From Citrobacter sp. Awk 4 (GTDB lineage Bacteria > Pseudomonadota > Gammaproteobacteria > Enterobacterales > Enterobacteriaceae): a DNA stretch of 64,000 nt. The position numbers and the translations under genes were made by a program. The notes beneath the pieces were generated by a model. That model was given only the letters and a program-made list of their open reading frames with translations, ran no database searches and was not told the DNA's origin. The stretch's first letter is position 1. Each line of letters starts with the position of its first letter. Positions 16,541 to 24,386 of this stretch are shown piece after piece. The stretch lies in assembly GCF_028069725.1 (NCBI RefSeq), contig NZ_JANEWG010000003.1:1-64000 (forward strand). Reading direction: 5' to 3'.

Positions 16541-17431
16541 ATGGCTGGAGTTCAGGGTTATCGCCTCTTCAACGTGCAGCTGGCGCGTAAAACCGAAATC
16601 TCACCGTCTCTGCTAAGCCTGGTGTTCAGCGGGCCGGAGGTGGCGCAGATGAAATCGGATTCGCCCGATCAGCGAATCAAAATGCTGTTTCCATCCGAAG
16701 ACGGCACGCCTCCGTCGCTGTCGGAAGACGCGCAGTGGTATCAGGCGGTGCAGAGCATGGAAAAAGCCAGGCGACCGGTGGTTCGCACCTACACGCTGCG
16801 CCACGTCGACCCGGCGAGCCAGGAAGTGACCGTTGAGTTTGTCCGCCACGGCGTGGAGGGGCCCGCGTCGGCGTGGGCAATCAACGCCGCGCCGGGCGAC
16901 GCGATTCAAATTGTCGCGCCGAACGCCGCCCATGAGGCGGACAGCGGCGGCTATGAATGGACGCCGCCGCCGGGGTTACGCAATGCGCTGATTGTTGCTG
17001 ATGAAACGGCGCTGCCCGCCGCGCGCGGGATCCTTGAACGTCTGGCAACGCAGGCGAACCCGCCGCGCGTACAGGCGTTTTTCGAAGTGCCGGAAGCGGA
17101 CGACTGCGTTGATTTAAGCACATTCTCCTTTGCGCAGATTACCTGGCTGCCGCGCAATCCTCATGGCGCAAACCACGGCGAGTGCCTGATTGACGCGGTG
17201 AAACGCACTGCCCGCGTGCCGGAAAGCGCGCATCACGTTCAGGTGCAGGAAGAAGGGGATGGTGAACTGCTGTGGGATAAAGCGACCAGCAATAGCGCCG
17301 CGTTTTATGGCTGGGTGGCGGCGGAGTCCACGGTGGTGAAGCTGCTGCGACGCCATCTGGTGGGCGAACGCGGCGTGGCGCACGAGGCGATTAACTTTAT
17401 GGCGTACTGGGCAAAAGGACGGGATCGCTGA
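16541..17431 (+). CDS. Siderophore-interacting FAD-binding reductase (SIP family)
   Basis: The 296-residue protein has the FAD-binding RPVVRTYTLRHVD motif of the ViuB/YqjH siderophore-interacting protein family (about residues 80-95), followed by a Gly/Pro-containing NAD(P)H-binding half with ALIVADETALPAARGILERL and a C-terminal FYGWVAAESTVVKLLRRHL segment. These cytoplasmic enzymes reduce iron(III) in imported siderophores to release it. Following shiF by 15 bases and facing away from iucA, it likely recovers iron from aerobactin. Such a gene is not part of the minimal iuc operon, so this is an expanded locus. Confidence 0.87.
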   Translation: MAGVQGYRLFNVQLARKTEISPSLLSLVFSGPEVAQMKSDSPDQRIKMLFPSEDGTPPSLSEDAQWYQAVQSMEKARRPVVRTYTLRHVDPASQEVTVEFVRHGVEGPASAWAINAAPGDAIQIVAPNAAHEADSGGYEWTPPPGLRNALIVADETALPAARGILERLATQANPPRVQAFFEVPEADDCVDLSTFSFAQITWLPRNPHGANHGECLIDAVKRTARVPESAHHVQVQEEGDGELLWDKATSNSAAFYGWVAAESTVVKLLRRHLVGERGVAHEAINFMAYWAKGRDR

Positions 17432-17453
17432 GTGCACGCTGTGCAGGGATACG

Positions 17454-17500
17454 GCAGGCAAACATCAGGACAAATTAACGTTCTGAAGCAGTTTGCCTGC
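17454..17500. terminator. Inverted repeat after the siderophore-interacting gene
   Basis: GCAGGCAAAC (17454-17463) and GTTTGCCTGC (17491-17500) are perfect complements with a 27-base spacer, 22 bases after the stop at 17431. No T-run follows directly. It may end the shiF operon or be a remnant of an element end. Confidence 0.4.
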
Positions 17501-17556
17501 TGACTGAAAAATAGACCCGTTTTAGCTCCACTCACTTTTTGAGATCCCGGCCAGAT

Positions 17557-17627
17557 TGACCCTGGCCCAGAATCAGTGCAGTGCTAAATCAGAGATCTTC
17601 GTCTTTCTGACCCTGGGCCAGGGTCAA
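17557..17627. repeat. TGACCCTGGCCCAG repeat and TTGACCCTGGCCCAGGGTCA-type palindrome
   Basis: TTGACCCTGGCCCAG occurs at 17556-17570 and a near-perfect palindrome CTGACCCTGGGCCAGGGTCA occurs about 38 bases later, at 17608-17626. The same GACCCTGG core therefore appears three times in both orientations within 70 bases. This could be an operator, a transposon end or a recombination site. I do not recognise the element. Confidence 0.5.
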
Positions 17628-17914
17628 TTTACACTACACATTGAACGTCAAAAACTTTTCAACTGATGACAGTGCAAACGTCATCCGACATGCGGTTCCG
17701 CAGCCAGATCCCGCGCACCACGCGGGCTAGAGCCTCTTGGTGGCATCCAACGCCTCTGGGTGACATATAAAAGCGCGAACGCGCTTTACTGAATCTTCCG
17801 ATAATATCTATCGTCATCGAACAAACCAAACTCGCTCTGATGAGGTTCGGCAGCTGTCATTTCGTGACAGGACCCCCGGTGCGACTCAGCCACAAAAACA
17901 AGAAGGCGATCGGC

Positions 17915-18208
17915 ATGACCCCAATGGTTCGTATTGCGGCCCTGACCAACTACCTGGAGAAGGCCCGCCACCTCGGCCTGAATCCCCAGCAACCGCTCAC
18001 CCGGGTGGGTCTGAGCCTACCCATGCTGGAGCACCCTGAGCAGCATGTCCCCATCACTCAGGTGGTGAGCCCGTTGAAAAAGTCGGCCAGCGGCTGCTAC
18101 AGCACAATCAAAGGTATTGAGGTGATGCATGCACTGTGCAGAGGCCAGACCTCGCCGTTTTCTTATGGTAATCCCCTGGAAGAGATGTCTGGTAAGCAGA
18201 GTCTTTGA
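17915..18208 (+). pseudogene. AraC-family regulator N-terminus fused to a transposase C-terminus
   Basis: The first about 50 residues (MTPMVRIAALTNYLEKARHL, GLNPQQPLTRVGLSLPMLEH) match the start of pseudomonad AraC regulators with an arabinose-binding-like sensor domain. From about 18065 the same frame continues as KKSASGCYSTIKGIEVMHAL and CRGQTSPF, which resembles the GIEVMHxLRKGQ end of IS6/IS240-type DDE transposases. No full gene could have this structure, so it is a chimera of two broken genes. The AraC part probably once controlled the adjacent DUF1302 gene, as such pairs occur in Pseudomonas. Confidence 0.6.
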
Positions 18209-18541
18209 AATATAAGGCCTTCAATAACACATAGCTCTACCTCATTGTAAAACTTGCAACAATGCCGCTGGTTCATCAACCAGTACGGCATGTCGCTGGC
18301 TGCCTGGCGACGGGAGTATACGGGGGCGGGAATCAGAGTGAGGTTTCGCTGGGGTGGGCTTTTTTAGGCCGGGGAGAATGTCAATTACCAATCGCCAAAA
18401 TTGCAGAGTTGCGAGACAGAATGCTTGTGATGGGCATGCCGTTATTGTGACTCCAGAGCAATGGAATGCAATTCGGACAGGGTAAATGCGATTTTGCGGG
18501 ATTTCAAATGCGATTAGCTACATCCAGGCAGGAGAAAAACC
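18209..18541 (+). other. Gene-free upstream region of the DUF1302 gene
   Basis: No convincing gene. A frame at about 18260-18330 reads QQCRWFINQYGMSLAAWRRE, which looks like a fragment of a real protein that I cannot name. The last part provides the ribosome site GGCAGGAG for the gene at 18542. No clear promoter was identified by eye. Confidence 0.4.
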
Positions 18542-20224
18542 ATGCAAGAGAAAAACGACACTTTGCACTGCAAGAAGCATCTGCCTGAAGTGACCATCGC
18601 CGTGGCGACGGCTCTGTTCTCGATGTCTGCACTGGCATTCGACTTCAATATCGACAACCCGGATCTGAACGTCCACTGGAACAACACCGTAAGGCTCAAT
18701 TTGGGTTATCGAATAGGCGAGCAAGATCAGGCTATCACGCATTCCCCCAACAGCAACGATGGAGATCTAAACTTCGGCAAGGGTGCTATGGTTACCGAGC
18801 GCCTTAATCTATTAAGCGAACTCCAGTTGGATTACCAAAAGAAGATGGGGTTTCGCGTCAGCGGTTCGGCCTGGTACGACCCGGCCTACAGCAATCTGGA
18901 GAGTAATAATAATACTCCGAACACTTTGGTGGACGGTAAGCCGACTGCCGGCGCTCTCAGCCCGTACACTAAACGCTTTGCGGAAGGCCCATCTGGTCAG
19001 TTGCTGGAAGCTTACGCCTATCGTACTTTCGAGTTCGGCCAGCAGAAACTCACTCTCAGTGTGGGTAAAAGCCTGCAGTCATGGGGGAATAGCTTGTTTG
19101 CTCCGCTGCATGGTATCAACTACGGCCAGTTTCCGATTGATCTCGGAATGATGTTTGGTTCACCACTCAGCGAGCGTACTGAAATACTTCTCCCACGTAA
19201 CCAGGTGACTGCTGATTACGTGGTCTCCCCCACCTGGTCGTTCGGCGCAGAATATTTCCTTGACTGGCAGCACGCACGCTTTCCTGAGTCCGGTTCGTAC
19301 ATGGGCATGTATGACCTTGCGTTAGACGGCGGTGAAACAGTATATCTGCCCAACGGTAAGCTCGCTACGCATGGCGATGATGTGACACCAAATAAGGTCG
19401 GAGACTTTGGTTTGAATGTGAAGTGGAGCCCTGATTGGCTCGGAGGTACGATGGGGCTGTTCTTCCGCCGCACCGCAGATCAGTTGCCGGATACGGTAGT
19501 GTTCAACCAGAAAACCAATCAATACGCCATTACCTATGCGGGCGATATCGACATCTACGGCTTTAGCCTGTCCAAAGACATTGCCGGAGTGAAAATCGGT
19601 CTGGATTTGAGCTACCGCCGAAACATGCCTCTGAATAGCCAGCAAGTCCTCACGGTGTCGCCAGTTAAAGCAGGCACGCCTGGTTTCATCGGCGCGATGC
19701 CACAGGATGGTCAAACCGGTGGGGCGATTGGCAACACCTTTCATACCGTGTTGAACGGGGTGAGTGGAATCGGAAAAACGCCTTTCTTCGATAGCGCTAC
19801 GGTAGTGGCCGAACTGGCCTGGGACCGCGTACTATCGGTGACCGAGGGATATGCGCAATATCGTGGTAATCCTGCGTACACCGGCATCGATAAGTCTACG
19901 CGTGATTTCTTTGGTTTGAACCTGAACTTTATGCCAACCTGGGACCAGGTGTACCCTGGGATTGACCTGTCAATGCCATTGACATATGCAGTCGGCCTCA
20001 AAGGCGAATCTGCCGTCCCACTAGGGGGCAATGCACACACGGGCAATTATTCTATTGGTCTTAGCGCGATGGTGCAGTCCAGGTATCAGATTGAATTGAA
20101 ATACACCGATTTCTTCGGCCCATTTGAGACGACACCGGGCGGGACGATCTCCTCGTATGCTGGCCTGACGAGCTTACTTAGTGATCGTGAGACCCTGTGG
20201 CTAACCTCCAGGATCAAGTTCTAA
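18542..20224 (+). CDS. DUF1302 family outer-membrane protein, pseudomonad-type
   Basis: The 560-residue product has a signal peptide (hydrophobic segment ending SMSALAF), then FNIDNPDLNVHWNNTVRLNL, many alternating beta-strand segments (SGSAWYDPAYSN, QKLTLSVGKSLQSWGN, FGLNLNFMPTWDQVYPG) and a final Phe (LTSRIKF), as in outer-membrane barrels. DUF1302 proteins are common in Pseudomonas and other environmental bacteria, often with DUF1329 proteins and AraC/LuxR regulators in hydrophobic-compound or ester metabolism, and are unusual in enterics. No DUF1329 partner is present. Flanking transposase and regulator fragments support horizontal arrival. It has an AGGAGAA ribosome site, and its frame is intact. 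Confidence 0.8.
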   Translation: MQEKNDTLHCKKHLPEVTIAVATALFSMSALAFDFNIDNPDLNVHWNNTVRLNLGYRIGEQDQAITHSPNSNDGDLNFGKGAMVTERLNLLSELQLDYQKKMGFRVSGSAWYDPAYSNLESNNNTPNTLVDGKPTAGALSPYTKRFAEGPSGQLLEAYAYRTFEFGQQKLTLSVGKSLQSWGNSLFAPLHGINYGQFPIDLGMMFGSPLSERTEILLPRNQVTADYVVSPTWSFGAEYFLDWQHARFPESGSYMGMYDLALDGGETVYLPNGKLATHGDDVTPNKVGDFGLNVKWSPDWLGGTMGLFFRRTADQLPDTVVFNQKTNQYAITYAGDIDIYGFSLSKDIAGVKIGLDLSYRRNMPLNSQQVLTVSPVKAGTPGFIGAMPQDGQTGGAIGNTFHTVLNGVSGIGKTPFFDSATVVAELAWDRVLSVTEGYAQYRGNPAYTGIDKSTRDFFGLNLNFMPTWDQVYPGIDLSMPLTYAVGLKGESAVPLGGNAHTGNYSIGLSAMVQSRYQIELKYTDFFGPFETTPGGTISSYAGLTSLLSDRETLWLTSRIKF

Positions 20225-20263
20225 ACGACAGACTTGACCCAAGCTGACGTATTGCCTCCCGAA

Positions 20264-20400
20264 CTGAATCGCCACAGGTTTAACAGACACCTCAGAGTCA
20301 TTTAAGATGACTTAAAAAAGAGGTGCCGATGAGCGGTAAAACAGGTTGTTGAGCGTGGCCATTCGGTTTCCAGCGTCGCAATCCATGTTTGCAGCCATAA
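20264..20400 (+). mobile_element. IS3-type element remnant (start of OrfA)
   Basis: An ATG at 20329 (ribosome site AAGAGGTG) begins MSGK and, after an internal deletion, the sequence continues QVVERGHSVSSVA in a shifted frame. This resembles the OrfA start MSGKRYPEEF...VKQVVxRGxSVxSVA of IS3-family elements. The stretch TGAATCGCCACAGG at about 20264 may be the terminal repeat. Only about 140 bases remain, so the element is dead. It marks the right border of the DUF1302 segment. Confidence 0.65.
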
Positions 20401-20450
20401 AATCGACTCAGGGTGAACCCGTCGATGCTCATCAATTCCCCTACCATCAC

Positions 20451-20720
20451 CTACTCCACTGCGCGGTACATCTTCCGATGCCGATGGTACTGTAAAATCA
20501 CCTCAGCCAGCCCATCCTCCACCGCATAAAAATAGGCCTCTGGCACATCGAGCACCACCGCAATTTTACGCACCAGCCGAAAATCAGGCGCATGTACTTC
20601 GTTCTCATATGAACTTATACGAGCACTTGCCGATTCTTCATCCAGCCCAGCACGCACGCCGAGTTCTGCCTGCTTCAGACCTGCATTAATTCTGGCGATC
20701 TTTAATCGTTTACCCAGCAC
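20451..20720 (-). CDS. XRE-family helix-turn-helix regulator
   Basis: The 89-residue product (VLGKRLKIARINAGLKQAEL) is a single XRE helix-turn-helix: KQAELGVRAGLDEESASARI binds DNA, followed by SSYENEVHAPDFRLVRKIAV and a C-terminal segment EAYFYAVEDGLAEVILQYHR. The start is a GTG at 20720 with a weak ribosome site. It has no partner toxin next to it. It may be an isolated regulator of prophage or plasmid origin beside the IS remnant. Confidence 0.75.
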   Translation of the reverse strand: MLGKRLKIARINAGLKQAELGVRAGLDEESASARISSYENEVHAPDFRLVRKIAVVLDVPEAYFYAVEDGLAEVILQYHRHRKMYRAVE

Positions 20721-21215
20721 GGCGTTGACCCAGCCTCTGTTTAGAAACCAGAATTATCGCTCTCCCGGTCAGGTCGTTCTTCAAGTTTAACCATGCTAAT
20801 TCAATGGATACTTGAATTTATATGAACTCAGTAACAGTTTTTAAGATTTAAAAACCGCATCATGATGGGCAAAAGCGACATCGTAACTCCGGGGCATGAC
20901 GCCCCGCGTCGTGAGTGATCGAACACATTACCGCAATACCCGACATGGAGAGTTGTTTATGCCTGGTGAATTACATATCCCCGTCTCCCCAATGGCAGCA
21001 GGAGAGCATCTGCTGAAAATCGTCCCTGCCGCATCTCTTATGCATTTCATCCTCACCGTAAAAACCGGGCCGCCGCATCCCGCGCGCAAAGGCCAATAAC
21101 GGTTTAAGCGCTTCACCTATTTATAACGCCCCAAAAATTAACAGGCTCAACGACGCTTGCGAGCACTCTTTCGCGTCGTCCGGCTTGCCATCCGTCACAC
21201 ATAAGGGAATTAACG
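20721..21215. other. Intergenic region upstream of the PLP lyase operon
   Basis: The region is AT-rich near 20800-20870 and then holds one small open frame (20959-21099). It ends with the ribosome site AAGGGA for the gene at 21216. No tRNA or clear operator is visible. The promoter of the lyase/antiporter operon should lie here. Confidence 0.4.
20959..21099 (+). CDS. Possible 46-residue peptide upstream of the PLP lyase
   Basis: An ATG at 20959 preceded by GGAGAG at a good distance opens 46 codons (MPGELHIPVSPMAAGEHLLK, ending HPARKGQ). It has three Met and is in the same direction as the lyase 117 bases downstream. It could be a leader peptide or chance. No family is recognised. Confidence 0.25.
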   Translation: MPGELHIPVSPMAAGEHLLKIVPAASLMHFILTVKTGPPHPARKGQ

Positions 21216-22442
21216 ATGGAAATCAGTAAAATGCTTCTCAGAAACGATGATTTTGCTACTGACGATAATCTGGCCTGTTCCGGGTTGGATGAACCGCATG
21301 AGCGCTACTTTGGTGCCGTCAGCGCGCCCATTATCCAGACCAGTTTGTTTGTGCAGAAAAACTACCAGGCCTACTGCGACGATATGCAGCATGAAGCCGA
21401 GCGCTATATTTACTCGCGCGGATTAAATCCGACGGTACAAATGGTGGAGGATAAGCTGGCAAAGCTCGAACGCGGCGAAACCTGCCGCTGCTTTGCTTCG
21501 GGAATGGGCGCCATCAGCGCGGTGTTGATGGCAAACCTCAATTGCCATGATCACATCATTCTGGTCAACAACGTCTACGGCCCGACCCAGGCGTTAGTCC
21601 GGCAGATGGCAGAAAAATTCGGCGTGAAATACGATATTGTGCTGGATGGCACGCTGGAGAGCATTGCCAGTAAAATTACCCCCGACACCCGGATGATTTA
21701 CACCGAATCGCCCGGCACCATGACGATGAACATTGTCGACCTGACGGCCATCGCTACACTTGCCAGAGCGCATAACATCACCACCGTTATCGATAACACC
21801 TGGGCCACGCCGCTGTTCCAGAAGCCGTTGACGCTCGGCTTCGATATCGTTATTCACTCCTGTACCAAGTATCTCGGTGGTCACAGCGATTTAATCGCCG
21901 GGGCGGTGATTACCTCTCGCCAACGAATGACCGCGATCCGTGACTTCTCCCATCAGTTGCTGGGCGCGGTACTGTCGCCCTTCGCCGCCTGGTTGCTGTT
22001 ACGCGGGCTACGCACTCTGCCAGTACGGATGTCGCGCCATCAGGAAAATACGCAGCAGGTGATTGAGTACCTGAAAAACCGCCCGGAAGTGGAGAATATC
22101 CGCCATCCCAGCATGGCAACGCCGGAGCAGCAGGTCATTATCCGGCGGCAGATGTACGGCTTCTCCGGTCTCTTCTCTTTTGAGATCCGCGGCGGGAATT
22201 TCGAAACGGTGAAGCAGTTTATCGACGCCTGCCAGGTGTTTAAAGTCGGCTGTAGCTGGGGCGGGTACGAAAGTCTGATTATTTCCCCCAACCGGGGCTA
22301 CAACGCGTCGGCGCTCGCTGCCGACAACATCGCCTCCGGCCTGATTCGTCTGTCCATCGGCCAGGAAAGCCCGGCACTGCTGATTGCCGACCTGGACGCG
22401 GCGTTCGCCGCCATCGCGAACATGTCTAAAGGAGAGGAATGA
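21216..22442 (+). CDS. PLP-dependent sulfur amino acid lyase (Cys/Met metabolism family)
   Basis: The 408-residue enzyme is of the cystathionine gamma-synthase/methionine gamma-lyase fold. It shows the cofactor phosphate site YIYSRGLNPTVQ near residue 65, the stacking Tyr in NNVYGPTQAL near 115, and the PLP lysine in SCTKYLGGHSDLIAGAV near 210. Where methionine gamma-lyases carry a Cys after the YG pair (YGC), this has YGPT, closer to the YEPT of beta-lyase MetC, so beta- or gamma-elimination from cystathionine, cysteine or methionine are all possible. It overlaps the NhaC-type gene by ATGA, so the two are one operon. Substrate specificity is open. Confidence 0.85.
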   Translation: MEISKMLLRNDDFATDDNLACSGLDEPHERYFGAVSAPIIQTSLFVQKNYQAYCDDMQHEAERYIYSRGLNPTVQMVEDKLAKLERGETCRCFASGMGAISAVLMANLNCHDHIILVNNVYGPTQALVRQMAEKFGVKYDIVLDGTLESIASKITPDTRMIYTESPGTMTMNIVDLTAIATLARAHNITTVIDNTWATPLFQKPLTLGFDIVIHSCTKYLGGHSDLIAGAVITSRQRMTAIRDFSHQLLGAVLSPFAAWLLLRGLRTLPVRMSRHQENTQQVIEYLKNRPEVENIRHPSMATPEQQVIIRRQMYGFSGLFSFEIRGGNFETVKQFIDACQVFKVGCSWGGYESLIISPNRGYNASALAADNIASGLIRLSIGQESPALLIADLDAAFAAIANMSKGEE

Positions 22443-23878
22443 TGGATGCCATTAAAGAGCCGTCATTCGGTTCCGCGCTCGGCCTGTTGGCAGTGATATT
22501 TTTTATCTTTGCCACCGGTATCGGCCTGCTGAATTACCCGGTCGAATTCACGTTAATCTGCATCACTATCGTCACCTGTTTCTACGCTGGTTACTACGGT
22601 GGAAGCTGGGCAGACGTCATGAAATCGCTGGTCGGAAAAATCAAGGATGCGGTGCCTGCTATCCTGATCTTGTTGTCCATCGGAATGCTGATTGGTTGCT
22701 GGATGGTCTCCGGCACCATTCCACTGATGGTGTATTACGGGCTGGCCGCCATCAATCCGGCGTACCTGTATCTGACCGCGTTTCTGGTCACCGTCTGTAT
22801 TTCCACGTTTACCGGCACTTCATGGGGAACGGCGGGCACCATCGGCGTGGCGCTAATGGCCGTCGCTTCGGCGATGGACGTGTCGCTGCCGGTTACCGCC
22901 GGAGCTGTGATATCGGGGGCCTATTTTGGCGACAAGCTCTCGCCGCTTTCCGACACCACCAATATGGCCGCCATTGCCGCCGGGGCTGATCTGTACCAGA
23001 GTATCCGCAATATGCTCTATACCGCCCTGCCCGCCTTTGTCATCGCCTGCTGCGGGTTTTATGCCCTGGGCAGCCATCTCCACGGCGGCACTGGCGCACA
23101 AATGGCGGCGATCGCCGTGATGAAATCGGCGCTGTCGCAGTTGTTCTGGCTGAATCCGCTGCTGCTCAGCCCGGCGCTGCTGGTCTTTGTCGGAGCCATC
23201 AAAAAATGGGACTCGGTGATTGTGCTGGTTGCCTCGGCCCTGTCCAGCATCGTGCTGGCGGTGTTGTTTCAGGACATCACGCTCACTGACATTATTAGCG
23301 CGGCCATCAACGGCTTTAAATCGGATATGTTGCCCGGATTACAGGCGATCACGCTGGATGAGGCTACAGCAAGGAATATTAATGTGCTGCTGAACCGGGG
23401 CGGAATGTACTCGATGACCGGCCCGATTGTGGTGATGCTGTGCGCATTTATGTTCGCTTCGGCGCTGGACGTCTCAGGCGCACTGGCCGTCATTCTCAGA
23501 AAGCTGGTAAAGAAGCTCAACACTGTCACACGAACGGTCCTGGCCACCATCTGTACCAGTTCGCTACTGGTGGCCTGTACCGGCAACGCGGTGATCAGCT
23601 TCTTTATCGTCAAAAGTATGTATGACCCCTGCTACAAGGAGAAAAATCTCCATATGGTCAATATGTCACGCGCCATGGAGTCCGGGGCCACGCTGCTGGA
23701 AGGGCTATTTCCGTGGACGATATCCGGGATGTTTATGGCGAAAACCCTCGGTGTAGCGACGTTGGATTACGCGCCGTATGTGTTGTTTAACCTGTCATGC
23801 CTGGTGATAGCCATTATCTTTGCCATCATTCCCCGCTGGACGGGTTTTGGCACTCGGTATGTAAGCGCTTCAGCGTAA
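22439..23878 (+). CDS. NhaC-type Na+/H+ antiporter family transporter
   Basis: The 479-residue inner-membrane protein has about 11-12 hydrophobic segments and the conserved FTGTSWGTAGTIG and GAYFGDKLSPLSDTTNMAAI stretches of the NhaC/MleN family. Members exchange sodium for protons or, like MleN, exchange malate and lactate. Coupling to the lyase by a four-base overlap suggests it imports a sulfur amino acid or exports a keto acid rather than acting in plain pH control. This is inferred from position only. Confidence 0.85.
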   Translation: MMDAIKEPSFGSALGLLAVIFFIFATGIGLLNYPVEFTLICITIVTCFYAGYYGGSWADVMKSLVGKIKDAVPAILILLSIGMLIGCWMVSGTIPLMVYYGLAAINPAYLYLTAFLVTVCISTFTGTSWGTAGTIGVALMAVASAMDVSLPVTAGAVISGAYFGDKLSPLSDTTNMAAIAAGADLYQSIRNMLYTALPAFVIACCGFYALGSHLHGGTGAQMAAIAVMKSALSQLFWLNPLLLSPALLVFVGAIKKWDSVIVLVASALSSIVLAVLFQDITLTDIISAAINGFKSDMLPGLQAITLDEATARNINVLLNRGGMYSMTGPIVVMLCAFMFASALDVSGALAVILRKLVKKLNTVTRTVLATICTSSLLVACTGNAVISFFIVKSMYDPCYKEKNLHMVNMSRAMESGATLLEGLFPWTISGMFMAKTLGVATLDYAPYVLFNLSCLVIAIIFAIIPRWTGFGTRYVSASA

Positions 23879-23907
23879 TCTGCTTCGGCTAACAGGAGAA
23901 TATCGCC

Positions 23908-24066
23908 ATGTCCGCAGCCTTCTCGATAAGAGAGCGCTTAAGGTACGACGGCTATTTCCAGAATCTCCCCGGAGATTCTGGTGAGCAGATTGAGATATTC
24001 ATTTTCAACCGCACCCAGTACGCAATACTGTACCAGGAGAGATGCAGCGAGCACAATTTCTCCTGA
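23908..24066 (+). CDS. Possible 52-residue protein after the antiporter
   Basis: A 52-codon frame (MSAAFSIRERLRYDGYFQNL, ending YQERCSEHNFS) starts 30 bases after the transporter with an AGGAGA ribosome site 9 bases before the ATG. It has no signal or membrane segment and no recognised family. It could be the third gene of the lyase operon, since the first clear terminator comes at 24147. Confidence 0.4.
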   Translation: MSAAFSIRERLRYDGYFQNLPGDSGEQIEIFIFNRTQYAILYQERCSEHNFS

Positions 24067-24146
24067 CACGGAGACCAAAGAAGCAAGAGGCAATAATCCA
24101 GTCAAATTAATGGGCAATAATAAATTGCCCATCCTTTATAAAAAAC

Positions 24147-24175
24147 AAGGCTTGTGAGTTAAAAGCCTTTTTTTC
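24147..24175 (+). terminator. Rho-independent terminator of the lyase/antiporter operon
   Basis: AAGGCT (24147-24152) pairs with AGCCTT (24164-24169), and a run of seven T follows. An additional hairpin GGGCAAT/ATTGCCC lies at 24112-24130. Together they end transcription from the operon beginning at 21216. Confidence 0.75.
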
Positions 24176-24309
24176 GTTTATTGTTTCGATTAAACAGATG
24201 ACCAACGTGATTCAAAGCAAACCTGAATGGAAGAATCTAAACACATTATTGAACAATGGAAGCTAAAATGCTCAGTGATGAACTGCAGATTTCGGGTTGC
24301 AATAGATGT

Positions 24310-24386
24310 TGGTCCGCCACCGGGGCCTCGAACCCCGCACCAGCAACTTATCTGTTACCGGCTCTGACCCACTGAGCTAGTGGCGG
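24310..24386 (-). tRNA. Atypical tRNA-like gene, anticodon uncertain
   Basis: The minus strand folds as a 77-base tRNA with a perfect 7-bp acceptor stem (CCGCCAC/GTGGCGG), a D stem GCTC/GAGC, a T arm CGGGG-TTCGAGG-CCCCG and an encoded CCA end. The anticodon arm is abnormal: in standard numbering the 5-bp stem does not pair and position 33 is A, with GAT at 34-36 (Ile). Shifting by one gives an eight-bp helix CCGGTAAC/GTTGCTGG with a six-base loop AGATAA and no U33. It may be a pseudo-tRNA, a phage or ICE attachment relic, or a non-canonical tRNA. Confidence 0.6.

Larger units (their letters stand above)
17432..17914. other. Gene-free debris between the aerobactin locus and a broken AraC gene
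   Basis: No open coding region with support is present. The stretch holds a 10-bp inverted repeat at 17454-17500, a repeated TGACCCTGGCCCAG motif and its extended palindrome (17557-17627), and a short palindrome AAAGCGCG/CGCGCTTT at 17770-17787. The character changes sharply from the dense, GC-rich aerobactin genes, suggesting junctions left by mobile elements. Confidence 0.5.

Noticed and set aside
17770..17787. Palindrome AAAGCGCG/CGCGCTTT considered as a terminator
   Set aside because: A two-base spacer cannot form a normal hairpin loop and no T-run follows; kept only as part of the debris region.
23938..24132. A hydrophobic 64-codon frame on the minus strand after the antiporter
   Set aside because: It is antisense to the 52-codon frame and to a terminator hairpin, and has no ribosome site; it looked like a small toxin at first but no support was found.
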